The position numbers and the translations under genes were made by a program. Positions 43,926-52,733 of a DNA stretch of 64,000 nucleotides are shown in pieces; the stretch's first letter is position 1; every line of letters starts with the position of its first letter. A model generated the notes under the pieces. The model ran no database searches. It was not told the DNA's origin and was given only the letters and a program-made list of their open reading frames with translations. The DNA is taken from assembly GCF_006438925.1 (NCBI RefSeq), contig NZ_RCZA01000002.1, positions 310,001 through 374,000 on the forward strand. The letters run 5' to 3'. The stretch is from Pseudomonas mandelii (GTDB lineage Bacteria > Pseudomonadota > Gammaproteobacteria > Pseudomonadales > Pseudomonadaceae).

Positions 43926-45815
43926 ATGAACAAAAATCTGCGCTTCAGCCATAAAATCCTGCTTGCCGCCGCCCTCATCGTCATTGCCGCCTTCGCCACG
44001 TTCACGCTGTACAACGACTATTTGCAGCGCAACGCCATTCGCGAAGACCTGGATAACTACCTCAATGAGATGGGAGACGTCACCGCCAACAACATCCAGA
44101 CCTGGCTGGCCGGCCGCATCCTGCTGATCGACAACCTCGCCCAGAACATCGCCATCAATCCCGAACAGGCCACCGTTTCCAGCCTGCTTGAGCAGAAAGC
44201 CCTGACGTCGACCTTCATGGCGTCCTACCTGGGCGACGCCACCGGTCACTTCACCATCCGCCCGGATGCGAAGATGCCCGATGGCTTCGACCCACGGGTT
44301 CGCCCTTGGTACAAAGGCGCCGAAAGCAGCAGCACCGCCACCCTGACCGAACCCTACATCGACGCAGCCACCGGCCAAACCATCATCTCGATCGCCACCG
44401 CCTCGAAAAAGGCCGGGCAAAGCGTCGGTGTGGTGGGCGGCGACCTGAGCCTGCAAACCCTGATCGACACCCTCAGCGCCCGCGACTTCGACGGCATGGG
44501 TTACGCGTTTCTGGTCAGCGCCGACGGCAAGATTCTGGTCCACCCGGAAAAAGCCATGGTGATGAAGTCCCTGAGCGAGGCCTACCCGAAAAATACCCCG
44601 CGCCTGAGCAGCGACTTCAGTGAAGTGGAAGTCGATGGCAAAACCCGCATCGTCACTTTCACCCCAATTAAAGGCCTGCCATCGGTCAACTGGTACATCG
44701 GTCTGTCGGTGGACAAAGACAAAGCCTTCTCCATGCTCAGCGAATTCCGCGCTTCGGCGGTCATAGCGACGGTCATTGCCGTGGCCATCATCATCGCTCT
44801 GCTGGGCATGCTGATCCGCATCCTGATCCAGCCGCTGCACGTCATGACCCGCGCCATGGCAGACATCGCCGACGGCGAAGGCGACCTGACCAAACGCCTG
44901 ACCATCGTGAACAACGACGAATTCGGCGTCCTCGGTACCGCGTTCAACCGCTTCGTGGAGCGCATTCACGGTTCGATCCGCGAAGTGTCGTCGGCCACCG
45001 GGCAAGTCAACGAAGTGGCACTGCGTGTAGTGGCCGCCTCGAACTCCTCGATGTTCAACTCCGACCAACAGGCTTCGCGCACCAGCAGCGTGGCCGCGGC
45101 AATCAACCAGCTCGGCGCCGCCGCTCAGGAAATCGCCCGCAACGCAGCGCAAGCATCGAGTCAGGCCAGCGATGCCCGCAGCCTGGCCGAAGATGGCCAG
45201 CAAGTGGTGGATCGCAGCATTGTCGCGATGAATCAGCTATCGAGCATGCTCAGCGCCTCAAGCACCAACATCGAATCGCTGAACAGCAAAACCGTGAACA
45301 TCGGGCAGATTCTTGAAGTGATCACCAGCATCTCCCAACAAACCAACCTGTTGGCGCTGAACGCGGCCATCGAAGCGGCGCGCGCCGGTGAAGCCGGACG
45401 TGGTTTTGCCGTGGTGGCCGATGAGGTGCGCAACCTGGCACACCGCACTCAGGAATCGGCGCAACAGGTACAGACCATGATCGAGGAGCTGCAAGTCGGC
45501 GCCCGCGAATCCGTCAGCACCATGAGCGACAGCCAGCGCCACAGTCAGGACAGCGTTGAAATCGCCAACCTGGCCGGCGAGCGGTTGAACAGCGTGACGT
45601 TGCGTATTGGCGAGATTGACGGGATGAACCAGTCGGTGGCGACGGCGACCGAGGAACAGACGGCGGTGGTGGAGTCGATCAACGTCGACATTACCGAGAT
45701 CAACACGCTGAATCAGGAAGGTGTGGAAAACCTGCAGTCGACGTTGCGGGCGTGTGCTGACCTTGAGCAGCAGGCGGCGCGGTTGAAGCAGTTGGTGGGC
45801 AGTTTCCGGATCTGA
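43926..45815 (+). CDS. Amino-acid-type methyl-accepting chemoreceptor (PctA/PctB/PctC-like)
   Basis: 629 residues. TM1 about 11-31, periplasmic dCache_1 domain about 35-270, TM2 about 277-300, HAMP about 300-350, signalling hairpin with [20 protein letters not shown] at the tip. From memory it aligns without gaps to P. aeruginosa PctA, and the amino-acid-binding residues R126, W128, Y129, Y144 and D173 are in place, but Tyr121 is Phe ([13 protein letters not shown]). So it should bind an amino acid or amine at the distal pocket; specificity is unknown. Close neighbours do not help: divergent HerA-like gene, and a repeat after it. Ribosome site is weak (CCCCCCGAGCC). Confidence 0.92.
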   Translation: MNKNLRFSHKILLAAALIVIAAFATFTLYNDYLQRNAIREDLDNYLNEMGDVTANNIQTWLAGRILLIDNLAQNIAINPEQATVSSLLEQKALTSTFMASYLGDATGHFTIRPDAKMPDGFDPRVRPWYKGAESSSTATLTEPYIDAATGQTIISIATASKKAGQSVGVVGGDLSLQTLIDTLSARDFDGMGYAFLVSADGKILVHPEKAMVMKSLSEAYPKNTPRLSSDFSEVEVDGKTRIVTFTPIKGLPSVNWYIGLSVDKDKAFSMLSEFRASAVIATVIAVAIIIALLGMLIRILIQPLHVMTRAMADIADGEGDLTKRLTIVNNDEFGVLGTAFNRFVERIHGSIREVSSATGQVNEVALRVVAASNSSMFNSDQQASRTSSVAAAINQLGAAAQEIARNAAQASSQASDARSLAEDGQQVVDRSIVAMNQLSSMLSASSTNIESLNSKTVNIGQILEVITSISQQTNLLALNAAIEAARAGEAGRGFAVVADEVRNLAHRTQESAQQVQTMIEELQVGARESVSTMSDSQRHSQDSVEIANLAGERLNSVTLRIGEIDGMNQSVATATEEQTAVVESINVDITEINTLNQEGVENLQSTLRACADLEQQAARLKQLVGSFRI

Positions 45816-45847
45816 AGGTTCGATGGTGGATCGGCGTTGAAGCGCAG

Positions 45848-46005
45848 CCCCCCTCACCCCAGCCCTCTCCCCAGTGGGGAGAGGGGAAAGGGAGCCGATC
45901 TTCAAGCCATTCAAACCTGAGTTCGACTCGGACTTTCAGGTCGATGTAGCTCTAAGAACAACTCGGTCAGTCCCCTCTACCTCTGGGAGAGGGTTAGGGT
46001 GAGGG
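45848..46005. repeat. Long composite intergenic repeat, copy 2
   Basis: Inverted relative to 1395-1577. Left arm CCCCCTCACCCCAGCCCTCT then a GGGGAGAGG hairpin; right arm ends GGGTTAGGGTGAGGG. It carries the 18-bp identical core (45931-45948). It lies 30 bp after the chemoreceptor stop and 90 bp before the glycosyltransferase gene, so may terminate one transcript and shield the other. Confidence 0.8.
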
Positions 46006-46100
46006 CGCGCGATCGACGCCCCGCCACAAAACCCCAACCGAACATCTATCCTTCATAAAGGTCAACCAAGGGAGAACAACGGACCGGAGGGATGTTCATC

Positions 46101-47213
46101 GTGCATATCGCTGACATAACCATGTTCTACGCCCCTGCCAGCGGTGGCGTGCGCACTTATCTGGATGCAAAACACCGTCGCCTGAGCATCAAGCCAGGCA
46201 TTCGCCACAGTCTGCTGATCCCTGGGGCTTACTTCAGTGAACAGGATGGCGTTTACACGGTTCCGGCCCCCGCCCTGCCCTTCGGCAAGGGTTATCGATT
46301 CCCTCTCCGTCTCGCGCCATGGCGCAATGTTCTGCAGGACTTACAGCCCGACCTGATCGAGGTCGGCGACCCTTACCTCACTGCTTGGGCGGCCCTCGAT
46401 GCCCGGCGGCAACTCGATGTCCCGGTGATCGGCTTTTATCATTCGGACTTGCCGCTGCTGGTCAGCAATCGCATGGGCAACTGGGTCACCACCAACGTCG
46501 AAGCCTATGTCAGCAAGCTCTATGGCAACTTCGATCGGGTTCTGGCCCCCAGCCAGGTCATGGCCGACAAACTGATCGGGCTGGGGGTGAAGAACGTTTT
46601 CGTTCAACCGTTGGGCGTCGACTTGCAAACCTTCAATCCCTCTGCACGAGACACGGGCCTGCGGGCCGAGTTGGGCATTGATGAAAACACGCATTTGCTG
46701 ATCTTTGCCGGGCGCGGCTCCAAGGAAAAAAACCTGCCGGTGCTGCTCGACTGCATGAAACGCCTGGGCCGACGTTATCACCTGCTGCTGGTAGGTTCGT
46801 CGATGCCGGCTGTGGTGCCCGACAACGTCACTGTGGTCGATGAGTTCTGCCCGGCAGCACAAGTGGCGCGATTGATGGCCAGCGCCGATGCGCTGCTGCA
46901 TGCCGGCGATCAGGAAACATTCGGTCTGGTGATTCTTGAAGCCATGGCCAGTGGCATTCCGGTGGTGGCCGTGGCGGCCGGGGCCTTTCAGGAAATCATC
47001 ACCGATCAATGCGGCCTGCTCTGCCCGCCGAATAATTCATTGGCGATGGCCAACGCGGTGCGCGAGCTGTTCAGTTCGGGCAGCGTGGTTTTGGGTAAAC
47101 AGGCCCGTAGCCATGTCGAACGGCATTACTCTTGGGACACGGTGGTCAACAGCCTGCTGGGGCACTATCACGCCGTGCTCGGCAGCCACTGGCCACTGAC
47201 GGCCAATGGTTGA
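46101..47213 (+). CDS. Glycosyltransferase family 1 (GT4-type fold)
   Basis: 370 residues from GTG at 46101, which stands 10 bases after GGAGG; the ATG at 46092 is only one base from that ribosome site. N-terminal domain begins HIADITMFYAPASGGVRTYL with the GG(V)RTY donor-side motif of GT4 enzymes; the C-terminal domain has the E-x7-E nucleotide-sugar motif (HAGDQETFGLVILEAMASGI). It transfers a hexose-type residue from a nucleotide sugar to an unknown acceptor, perhaps a lipid. It heads a three-gene operon with a DUF2334 deacetylase and a flippase-like protein. Start choice moderate, family strong. Confidence 0.9.
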   Translation: MHIADITMFYAPASGGVRTYLDAKHRRLSIKPGIRHSLLIPGAYFSEQDGVYTVPAPALPFGKGYRFPLRLAPWRNVLQDLQPDLIEVGDPYLTAWAALDARRQLDVPVIGFYHSDLPLLVSNRMGNWVTTNVEAYVSKLYGNFDRVLAPSQVMADKLIGLGVKNVFVQPLGVDLQTFNPSARDTGLRAELGIDENTHLLIFAGRGSKEKNLPVLLDCMKRLGRRYHLLLVGSSMPAVVPDNVTVVDEFCPAAQVARLMASADALLHAGDQETFGLVILEAMASGIPVVAVAAGAFQEIITDQCGLLCPPNNSLAMANAVRELFSSGSVVLGKQARSHVERHYSWDTVVNSLLGHYHAVLGSHWPLTANG

Positions 47214-47217
47214 CCCC

Positions 47218-47982
47218 ATGAACCCGCCCAGCCTGTTACTCGTGCTGCACGACGTTGCACCGCAAACCTGGGCCGATTATCAACCCTTTGTCGACGCTGT
47301 CGACGCCTTGGGCGAGGTGCCGATGACCTGGTTGGTGGTGCCCGATTTCCACAAGCACAGCGATCTGGAGGAGCATCCGGGATTTCGACGTTTACTCACC
47401 CATCGTATCGCCCGAGGTGACGAACTGGCATTGCACGGTTACTTTCATTGCGATGAAGCGCCCACGCCCACTACCCCACGAGACTGGTTCATGCGCCGGA
47501 TCTACACCCACGAAGGCGAGTTTTACAGCCTGTCTCAAGAAGTCGCCCTCGCCCGCCTGCGCGCCGGTATCGAAATATTCCACCGTTATCACTGGCCACT
47601 GGAGGGCTTCGTCGCCCCGGCCTGGTTGATGAGCGAAGGGACGCGCCAGGCCTTGCGCCAGTTGCCCCTGCGTTACACCAGCGATCCTCAGCATCTGTAT
47701 CGTCTGCCAGACTTCACCGCGGTCGACGCGCCGGGACTGGTCTGGAGTGCGCGCAGTGCCTGGCGCCGTGGGTTGTCGAAGCTCGTCAGTGATCAACGCG
47801 AACAACGCTGGCAGCAAGCACCGGTGATTCGTCTCGGCCTGCACCCGGTGGATATGCGCCATGAGTTCTCGCGTACTTACTGGCTACAAACCCTCAAGCG
47901 CCTGCTCGACGAAGGACGTGTGCCGATGACCAAGGCACGCTGGCTGGCGCTGCAAAGCGACCGTATCGGTCGCGCCGCATGA
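47218..47982 (+). CDS. DUF2334 polysaccharide-deacetylase-like protein
   Basis: 254 residues from ATG 47218, or 258 if ATG 47206 is used (overlapping the previous stop by 8 bp). NodB-type features: LLVLHDVAPQTW with the Asp of the first motif (HDV), GDELALHGYFHCDE giving the metal His pair (HGYFH), FVAPAW as the later motif and IRLGLHPVDMR near the end. It probably removes acetyl groups from a sugar, by family analogy. Its stop overlaps the next start by ATGA, a sign of coupled translation. No signal peptide, so it should act in the cytoplasm. Confidence 0.85.
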   Translation: MNPPSLLLVLHDVAPQTWADYQPFVDAVDALGEVPMTWLVVPDFHKHSDLEEHPGFRRLLTHRIARGDELALHGYFHCDEAPTPTTPRDWFMRRIYTHEGEFYSLSQEVALARLRAGIEIFHRYHWPLEGFVAPAWLMSEGTRQALRQLPLRYTSDPQHLYRLPDFTAVDAPGLVWSARSAWRRGLSKLVSDQREQRWQQAPVIRLGLHPVDMRHEFSRTYWLQTLKRLLDEGRVPMTKARWLALQSDRIGRAA

Positions 47983-48974
47983 GTCGCGGGATTCTGCTGC
48001 TCGTCGCGCTGCTTGCTGCGGTGCTGATTCCGTCGCTGCTGGGCGGTAACGAAACCTGGTATCGACTGCAAAGCTTTCCGCTGACATGGTTACTGATCAT
48101 GTTCGGCATGATCCTGCTGTGCTGGGTGCTGAACACGATGCGCTTGCGTTTGTTGCTAGGGGATCAGCGCGACAAGGTGGGCCCGCTAAAAAGTCTCGGC
48201 GTGGTGATGGCCGCCGAATTCGCCTATTGCGCAACACCGGGTGGCAGCGGCGGGCCGCTGACGATCATGGCGCTGCTGGCGCGCAATGGCGTGCGTCCGG
48301 CCAGGGGCAGCGCCGTGTTTGCCATGGATCAACTGAGCGATCTGCTGTTTTTTCTCTGCGCGCTGAGCGGAATCCTGATTTACGCGTTGTTCCAGCACCT
48401 CAGCCAACGCATGGAATGGCTGCTGACTGTCAGCGCCATTTCGATGTTCGGCGGGTTGTTCAGTTGCGTGGTGGTCGCTCGCTACCATCGAGTACTGATT
48501 CGTCTGAGCGGTCGATTGCTCGCTCGCCTGAATGTCAAAACCACCACGCGTCTGCGCTGGGCGCGAAAACTCCTGCACTTTCTGGCGGCCTTTGCTGACA
48601 CGCTGAAGTTGCCCTTTCAGACGCTCATCAAGGTGTTTGCCCTGACTTGCCTGCATTGGATCTTGCGCTATAGCGTGCTGTATCTGGCATTGCGTGGGCT
48701 TGGGGCGGATTTGCAGTGGGCCTGGAGCTTTCTGATCCAGATGCTTTCGCTAAGTGCGGGGCAGTTCAGCCTGTTGCCGGGCGGTGCCGGGGCGGCGGAG
48801 TTGACGTCGGCGGCGCTGCTGGCGCCGATGGTGGGAAAATCCACCGCGGCGGCGGCGATTCTGATCTGGCGGGCGGTGACTTATTACTTTTATCTGGTAG
48901 TCGGCGGGCCGGTATTTTTACTGATGCTTGGGCGGCCGCTGCTGAAGAAGTTGATGAAGTTCAAGCAGGCCTAA
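47979..48974 (+). CDS. Flippase-like integral membrane protein (UPF0104 / LPG-synthase TM family)
   Basis: 331 residues with about eight hydrophobic segments (about 3-22, 34-50, 75-90, 118-140, 148-168, 210-235, 245-280, 290-318). The family patterns are EFAYCATPGGSGGPLTIMAL near the start and LPGGAGAAELTSAALLAPMV near the end, as in the membrane half of MprF and related UPF0104 proteins, which flip lipids. No C-terminal synthase domain is present. It is the third gene of the GT-DUF2334 operon. Its stop lies in the first bases of a repeat. Confidence 0.88.
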   Translation: MSRGILLLVALLAAVLIPSLLGGNETWYRLQSFPLTWLLIMFGMILLCWVLNTMRLRLLLGDQRDKVGPLKSLGVVMAAEFAYCATPGGSGGPLTIMALLARNGVRPARGSAVFAMDQLSDLLFFLCALSGILIYALFQHLSQRMEWLLTVSAISMFGGLFSCVVVARYHRVLIRLSGRLLARLNVKTTTRLRWARKLLHFLAAFADTLKLPFQTLIKVFALTCLHWILRYSVLYLALRGLGADLQWAWSFLIQMLSLSAGQFSLLPGGAGAAELTSAALLAPMVGKSTAAAAILIWRAVTYYFYLVVGGPVFLLMLGRPLLKKLMKFKQA

Positions 48975-49193
48975 AAAGATCGTCTGAACGCGGCCCGAAC
49001 CTTCGGCAGCTCCTACATGGAGATTTGCAGCGCCGATTCGGGCCTCATCGCGAGCAGGCTCGCTCCCACAGGGGATCTTCGGTGTGGCATAGGACCAATG
49101 TGGGAGCGAGCCTGCTCGCGATGACGATGGATCATTCACCGAAAATCTCCATGGCGCTGCCGAAGGTTCGGGCCGCGTTCGGACGATCTTTTT
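48973..49193. repeat. Nested REPIN: type-A element inside a type-B-like inverted repeat
   Basis: The outer arms (48973-49010 and 49156-49193) pair over 38 bp with one mismatch and contain the type-B end GGCAGCTCCTAC on the left. The inner REPIN (49048-49121) is type A, flanked by a further partly paired stretch (CATGGAGATTT). The outer right arm overlaps the last codons of the next gene (stop at 49192-49194). Confidence 0.88.
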
Positions 49194-49368
49194 AGGCCTC
49201 CCCCATTTCTTCGTCGGACTCCGGATTCAGTTGCTCCCACAACTCCGCCGCACCGGGAAACTCCGTACCGTCTTCGGGTTTCATGTCATCCGGGTCATAA
49301 CGACTCAAACACCCTTCGCCCAACGTGGCGGGTGCCCTGGAAGTGGCTTTGTCGAGTGGATCGGCCAT
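49192..49368 (-). CDS. Small acidic conserved protein
   Basis: 58 residues from ATG 49368, which has GAGGA at a 7-base spacing; the ATG at 49374 is too close to it. The product is acidic and Pro-rich, with LGEGCLSRYDPDDMKPEDG and LWEQLNPESDEEMGEA. I recognise no domain; small acidic proteins of this kind occur in Pseudomonas as hypothetical proteins. Its stop codon lies in the outer arm of the nested repeat. It is downstream of purU on the same strand and might be co-transcribed if the hairpin at 49394-49430 is leaky. Confidence 0.6.
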   Translation of the reverse strand: MADPLDKATSRAPATLGEGCLSRYDPDDMKPEDGTEFPGAAELWEQLNPESDEEMGEA

Positions 49369-49393
49369 GATCATGTCCTCAGTGCAGAAACGG

Positions 49394-49430
49394 CGAAGGG
49401 CCTGAAGCGATTGAACGCCCAGGCCCTTCG
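49394..49430 (-). terminator. Probable terminator of purU
   Basis: CGAAGGGCCT / AGGCCCTTCG, 10-bp perfect arms with a 17-nt loop, 25 bp after purU. The T-run on the minus strand is poor (CCGTTTCTG), so it may be partial. Confidence 0.55.
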
Positions 49431-49454
49431 AATTTCAACCGTGTTGTATCGCTA

Positions 49455-50303
49455 TCAGAACACCACGGTTTTGTTGCCGTGCACCAGCACGCGGTCTTCC
49501 AGGTGATAACGCAGACCACGGGCCAGCACCATCTTTTCGACGTCCCGACCGAAACGCACCATGTCGTCGATGCTGTCACTGTGGCTGACGCGAACGACGT
49601 CTTGTTCGATGATCGGACCGGCATCCAGTTCTTCGGTCACGTAGTGGCAAGTAGCGCCAATCAACTTCACGCCACGCATCGATGCCTGGTGATACGGCTT
49701 GGCACCGACGAACGACGGCAGGAAGCTGTGGTGAATGTTGATGACCTTGTGAGCATATTCGCGGCACAACTCGGGCGGCAGGATTTGCATGTAGCGAGCA
49801 AGTACGACCACTTCGGCATCGTGCTGTTTGACCAGGCGTGAGACTTCGGCGAAGGCCGGCTCTTTATCCTGCGGATTGACCGGTACGTGGTAATACGGAA
49901 TCCCGTGCCACTCGACCATGCTGCGCAAGTCGTCATGGTTGGAAATCACGCAGGAAATTTCGCAATCCAGCTCATCACTGTGCCAGCGGTGCAACAAGTC
50001 GGCGAGGCAGTGAGACTCGCGACTGGCCATCAGTACCACGCGCTTTTTCTGCTCGGTATCGGTGATGCGCCAGTTCATCGAGAACTCTTCGGCAATCGGT
50101 GCAAACGCTTCGCGAAAGGCATCGATACCGAAGGGCAGCGAATCGGCACGAATTTCGTGACGCATGAAGAACCAGCCACTGAGATTGTCCGAGTGATGGC
50201 TCGCTTCAGTGATCCAGCCGTTATGTGACGCCAGAAAGTTACTGACTTTAGCAACGATGCCGACGCGGTCCGGGCAAGCAATCACCAGCCGAAAAGTGCG
50301 CAT
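49455..50303 (-). CDS. purU: Formyltetrahydrofolate deformylase
   Basis: 282 residues: ACT domain (about 1-85), then a formyltransferase-type hydrolase fold with the catalytic region INIHHSFLPSFVGAKPYHQA and the Asp in TEELDAGPIIEQD. PurU splits 10-formyl-THF to formate and THF to balance one-carbon pools. GGAG stands 10 bases before the ATG. It diverges from mvaT across a 339-bp gap, as in P. aeruginosa. It links in metabolism with the gcv block of this window, which feeds one-carbon units. Confidence 0.95.
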   Translation of the reverse strand: MRTFRLVIACPDRVGIVAKVSNFLASHNGWITEASHHSDNLSGWFFMRHEIRADSLPFGIDAFREAFAPIAEEFSMNWRITDTEQKKRVVLMASRESHCLADLLHRWHSDELDCEISCVISNHDDLRSMVEWHGIPYYHVPVNPQDKEPAFAEVSRLVKQHDAEVVVLARYMQILPPELCREYAHKVINIHHSFLPSFVGAKPYHQASMRGVKLIGATCHYVTEELDAGPIIEQDVVRVSHSDSIDDMVRFGRDVEKMVLARGLRYHLEDRVLVHGNKTVVF

Positions 50304-50642
50304 GAGGGTCAAACTCCAGAACTTCGCAAAGGCGGCCATTCTAGCGATTGCGCAGCAAAACTGCAGTATTGATGACGTGTGGCCCGACACAAAGGTAAGC
50401 GGCACAGGTTCTGGCAGCACCTGCAACCCGCGCGATGGTGTTCCTGTTGCCAATCTTCAAGTGCCCAATTGTGAATATTCGTGATGACTGCATCACACTA
50501 TTTAACTACACCGGCAATTTATGCCTATTCACCGCAACTAATTTAAATAAAACTCCGGTTAAATGTTTACTTGGTGAAACACCCTGACTATTATTGCCGC
50601 ACTGTCACCTGCCATCCAGCGCCCCAACATAAGGTAGTCCTC
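50304..50642. promoter_or_regulatory. 339-bp divergent purU-mvaT gap with A/T-rich mvaT promoter
   Basis: 50480-50580 is markedly A/T-rich for this genome (TTTAACTACACCGGCAATTT, then TTTAAATAAAACTCC). This may hold the mvaT promoter and be a site of autorepression, since MvaT-type proteins prefer such DNA. No hairpin or small gene is visible. The leader of about 60 bases before mvaT has no ribosome-like purine run until AAGGTAGTCCTC. Confidence 0.5.
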
Positions 50643-51020
50643 ATGTCCTTGATCAACGAATATCGCGCCACCGAAGAAGCTATCAAAGAGCTGCAAGCCC
50701 GTTTGAAGAACCTGTCCCAAGACGACAAACTGCAAACCGAGCTGGAATTCGAAGGCAAACTGCGCACCCTGATGGGCGAGTACTCCAAGTCTCTGCGTGA
50801 CATCATTGCGCTATTGGATCCAGAGTCCAAAACCAAAGCACCACGCGGCGGCGCAGTAAAAACTACTGGCACCAAGCGTGCTCGCAAAGTTAAACAATAC
50901 AAAAACCCGCACAACGGCGAAGTCATCGAAACCAAAGGTGGCAACCACAAAACTCTGAAAGAGTGGAAAGCCAAGTGGGGCGGTGACGTGGTTGAAGGCT
51001 GGGCTACCCTGCTGGGCTAA
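50643..51020 (+). CDS. mvaT: H-NS-family xenogeneic silencer MvaT
   Basis: 125 residues: an N-terminal oligomerisation coiled coil (SLINEYRATEEAIKELQARL) and a C-terminal DNA-binding domain RARKVKQYKNPHNGEVIETK ending LKEWKAKWGGDVVEGWATLLG. It is close to P. aeruginosa MvaT (124 residues), including position between purU and sbcB. It binds A/T-rich DNA and silences foreign and surface-structure genes. The variable linker PESKTKAPRGGAVKTTGTK replaces the PAO1 one. I name it MvaT rather than MvaU or MvaV by locus and C-terminal identity. Confidence 0.95.
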   Translation: MSLINEYRATEEAIKELQARLKNLSQDDKLQTELEFEGKLRTLMGEYSKSLRDIIALLDPESKTKAPRGGAVKTTGTKRARKVKQYKNPHNGEVIETKGGNHKTLKEWKAKWGGDVVEGWATLLG

Positions 51021-51057
51021 GCCGCAGAGCTTGTCGCAGACTCATCCGCGACAAAAA

Positions 51058-51087
51058 AGAACGCCAGCCTCTGCTGGCGTTTTTTTA
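51058..51087 (+). terminator. Bidirectional terminator of mvaT
   Basis: ACGCCAGC (51061-51068), CTCT loop, GCTGGCGT (51073-51080), then seven T. An A-run on the left (ACAAAAAAGA) would serve sbcB on the other strand. Confidence 0.92.
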
Positions 51088-51119
51088 TGTCCGGTATTCA
51101 GCCCCGAACATTTTCGATT

Positions 51120-52550
51120 TCAAAGATTCAAACGTTTGCGTAATCCTTCGACATAATTCTGCCATTCATTCAGCACCTCTCGCTGAAACGATGTAGCCGT
51201 AATACTCCATTGGGCGGCGGCTTCTACAAAAGTTTCCAGCGTATTTGGCGCCCCCCACTCGGGTGCTGACAAACGTTGCTGACAGAATATTCTCCAGCGT
51301 TCTTGCTCTTCGAAATTCAACGTATCGGGGAAGTTGCGTGCGCGATATCGAAACAATAATTCAGGCAATCGTTCATCATCGAAAGGCCATTGTTGTTGCG
51401 CTAATTGAGCCGGGTCGGCAGACCTGACTTGCTCACAAAGACGCCGATCCCTATCACCGATAAAACCATCGTATAACTGTTGCTCAGGGTCTTGGCTCGG
51501 GGTGAAAGCTTCGCTGGCATAAATCGCCTGAACTTTATCTCGCCGAACTGTTTGTGCGTCACTTAGCCGCAGCGCGCGCTCTTGGTAGAGCGGCATATCC
51601 AGCCCCAAACGTTGCTGATCTTCAGAACGAAGAACCGACAACGGCGCCACCACCGGGCATTTATTGATGTGGATAAGTTTGAGCGGCACCGGCAACTCGC
51701 CCTCGGCCAAGTCATCGCGGCGGGTATACAGCCGTTGGCGCAAGGTGTCGGCATCAAGATCGAGCAAACCTTGAGGGTCCAGGTGCAGGTCACAGACAAT
51801 CAAGGCGTTCTTGTTTTTCGGGTGCCAGGCCAAGGGCAGCACCACACCGACATAATTGCGCGCCGCCGAAAAGCGCCCGGAGATGTGCACCATCGGCTGC
51901 AACAGACGAATCTGATCCATCACCTTTTGTTTACCGCGCAACTGAAACAACCAGTCATACAACTTCGGCTGCTTTTCCCGGATCAGACGCGCCAGGGCGA
52001 TGGTGGCGCGAACGTCCGAAAGCGCTTCGTGAGCATTTCCGTGATCAATGCCATTGGCGGCGGTCAGGCGTTCGAGTTTGAGCGTTATCCGCCCCTCGTC
52101 GTCCGTTGGCCAAACGATGCCGTCAGGGCGCAAGGCATAGGCTGCACGCACCACATCGATCAAGTCCCAGCGGCTATTACCGCCCTGCCACTCGCGCGCA
52201 TAAGGGTCGAAAAAGTTTCGGTAAAGACTGTAACGGGTCATCTCGTCATCGAAACGCAACGTGTTGTACCCCGCCCCGCACGTGCCGGGCGCAGCGAGTT
52301 GGGCATGCACCCGGGTCATGAAATCGGCTTCGCTCAAGCCTTGCTCGGCCAGTCGGCCGGGCGTGATACCCGTAATCGCACAGGCTGCCGGATGGGGCAG
52401 GATGTCTTCACTGGGCTGGCAGTAAAGGTTGACCGGCTCGTCTATTTCGTTGAGATCGAAGTCAGTGCGAATCCCCGCCATTTGCAGCGGGCGGTCGCAA
52501 CGGGGGTTGATGCCAGTGGTTTCATAGTCGTACCAGAAGATAGAGGTCAC
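51120..52550 (-). CDS. sbcB: Exodeoxyribonuclease I
   Basis: 476 residues. DEDD-family 3'-5' exonuclease: the first motif FWYDYETTGINP holds the Asp/Glu pair, followed by GYNTLRFDDEM and HEALSDVRATIALARL for the other acidic residues. C-terminal SH3-like and helical domains follow. ExoI degrades single strands in repair and recombination and interacts with SSB. It converges with mvaT. TAGGAATAGCCCG-like sequence precedes the ATG. Confidence 0.97.
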   Translation of the reverse strand: MTSIFWYDYETTGINPRCDRPLQMAGIRTDFDLNEIDEPVNLYCQPSEDILPHPAACAITGITPGRLAEQGLSEADFMTRVHAQLAAPGTCGAGYNTLRFDDEMTRYSLYRNFFDPYAREWQGGNSRWDLIDVVRAAYALRPDGIVWPTDDEGRITLKLERLTAANGIDHGNAHEALSDVRATIALARLIREKQPKLYDWLFQLRGKQKVMDQIRLLQPMVHISGRFSAARNYVGVVLPLAWHPKNKNALIVCDLHLDPQGLLDLDADTLRQRLYTRRDDLAEGELPVPLKLIHINKCPVVAPLSVLRSEDQQRLGLDMPLYQERALRLSDAQTVRRDKVQAIYASEAFTPSQDPEQQLYDGFIGDRDRRLCEQVRSADPAQLAQQQWPFDDERLPELLFRYRARNFPDTLNFEEQERWRIFCQQRLSAPEWGAPNTLETFVEAAAQWSITATSFQREVLNEWQNYVEGLRKRLNL

Positions 52551-52733
52551 GGGCTATTCCTGAACTGAAGATCGGCGAAGTCTAGGCGTTCACATCCCGC
52601 CCCGGCCAGTAATCTTCTCATTCAATCACCTCTGGCCACGTGCCGTGCAATACATAGTTATGTCGTTTTCCCCCGAGAGGCTGCTAGCATCGGACGGACA
52701 TCGAATCCCGAACAGGCCACATCAAGGTTGCCC

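Noticed and set aside
42249..45203. 984-codon extension of the HerA-like gene upstream
   Set aside because: The extension lies antisense to the chemoreceptor gene; family start and length (499 residues) fit ATG 43748.
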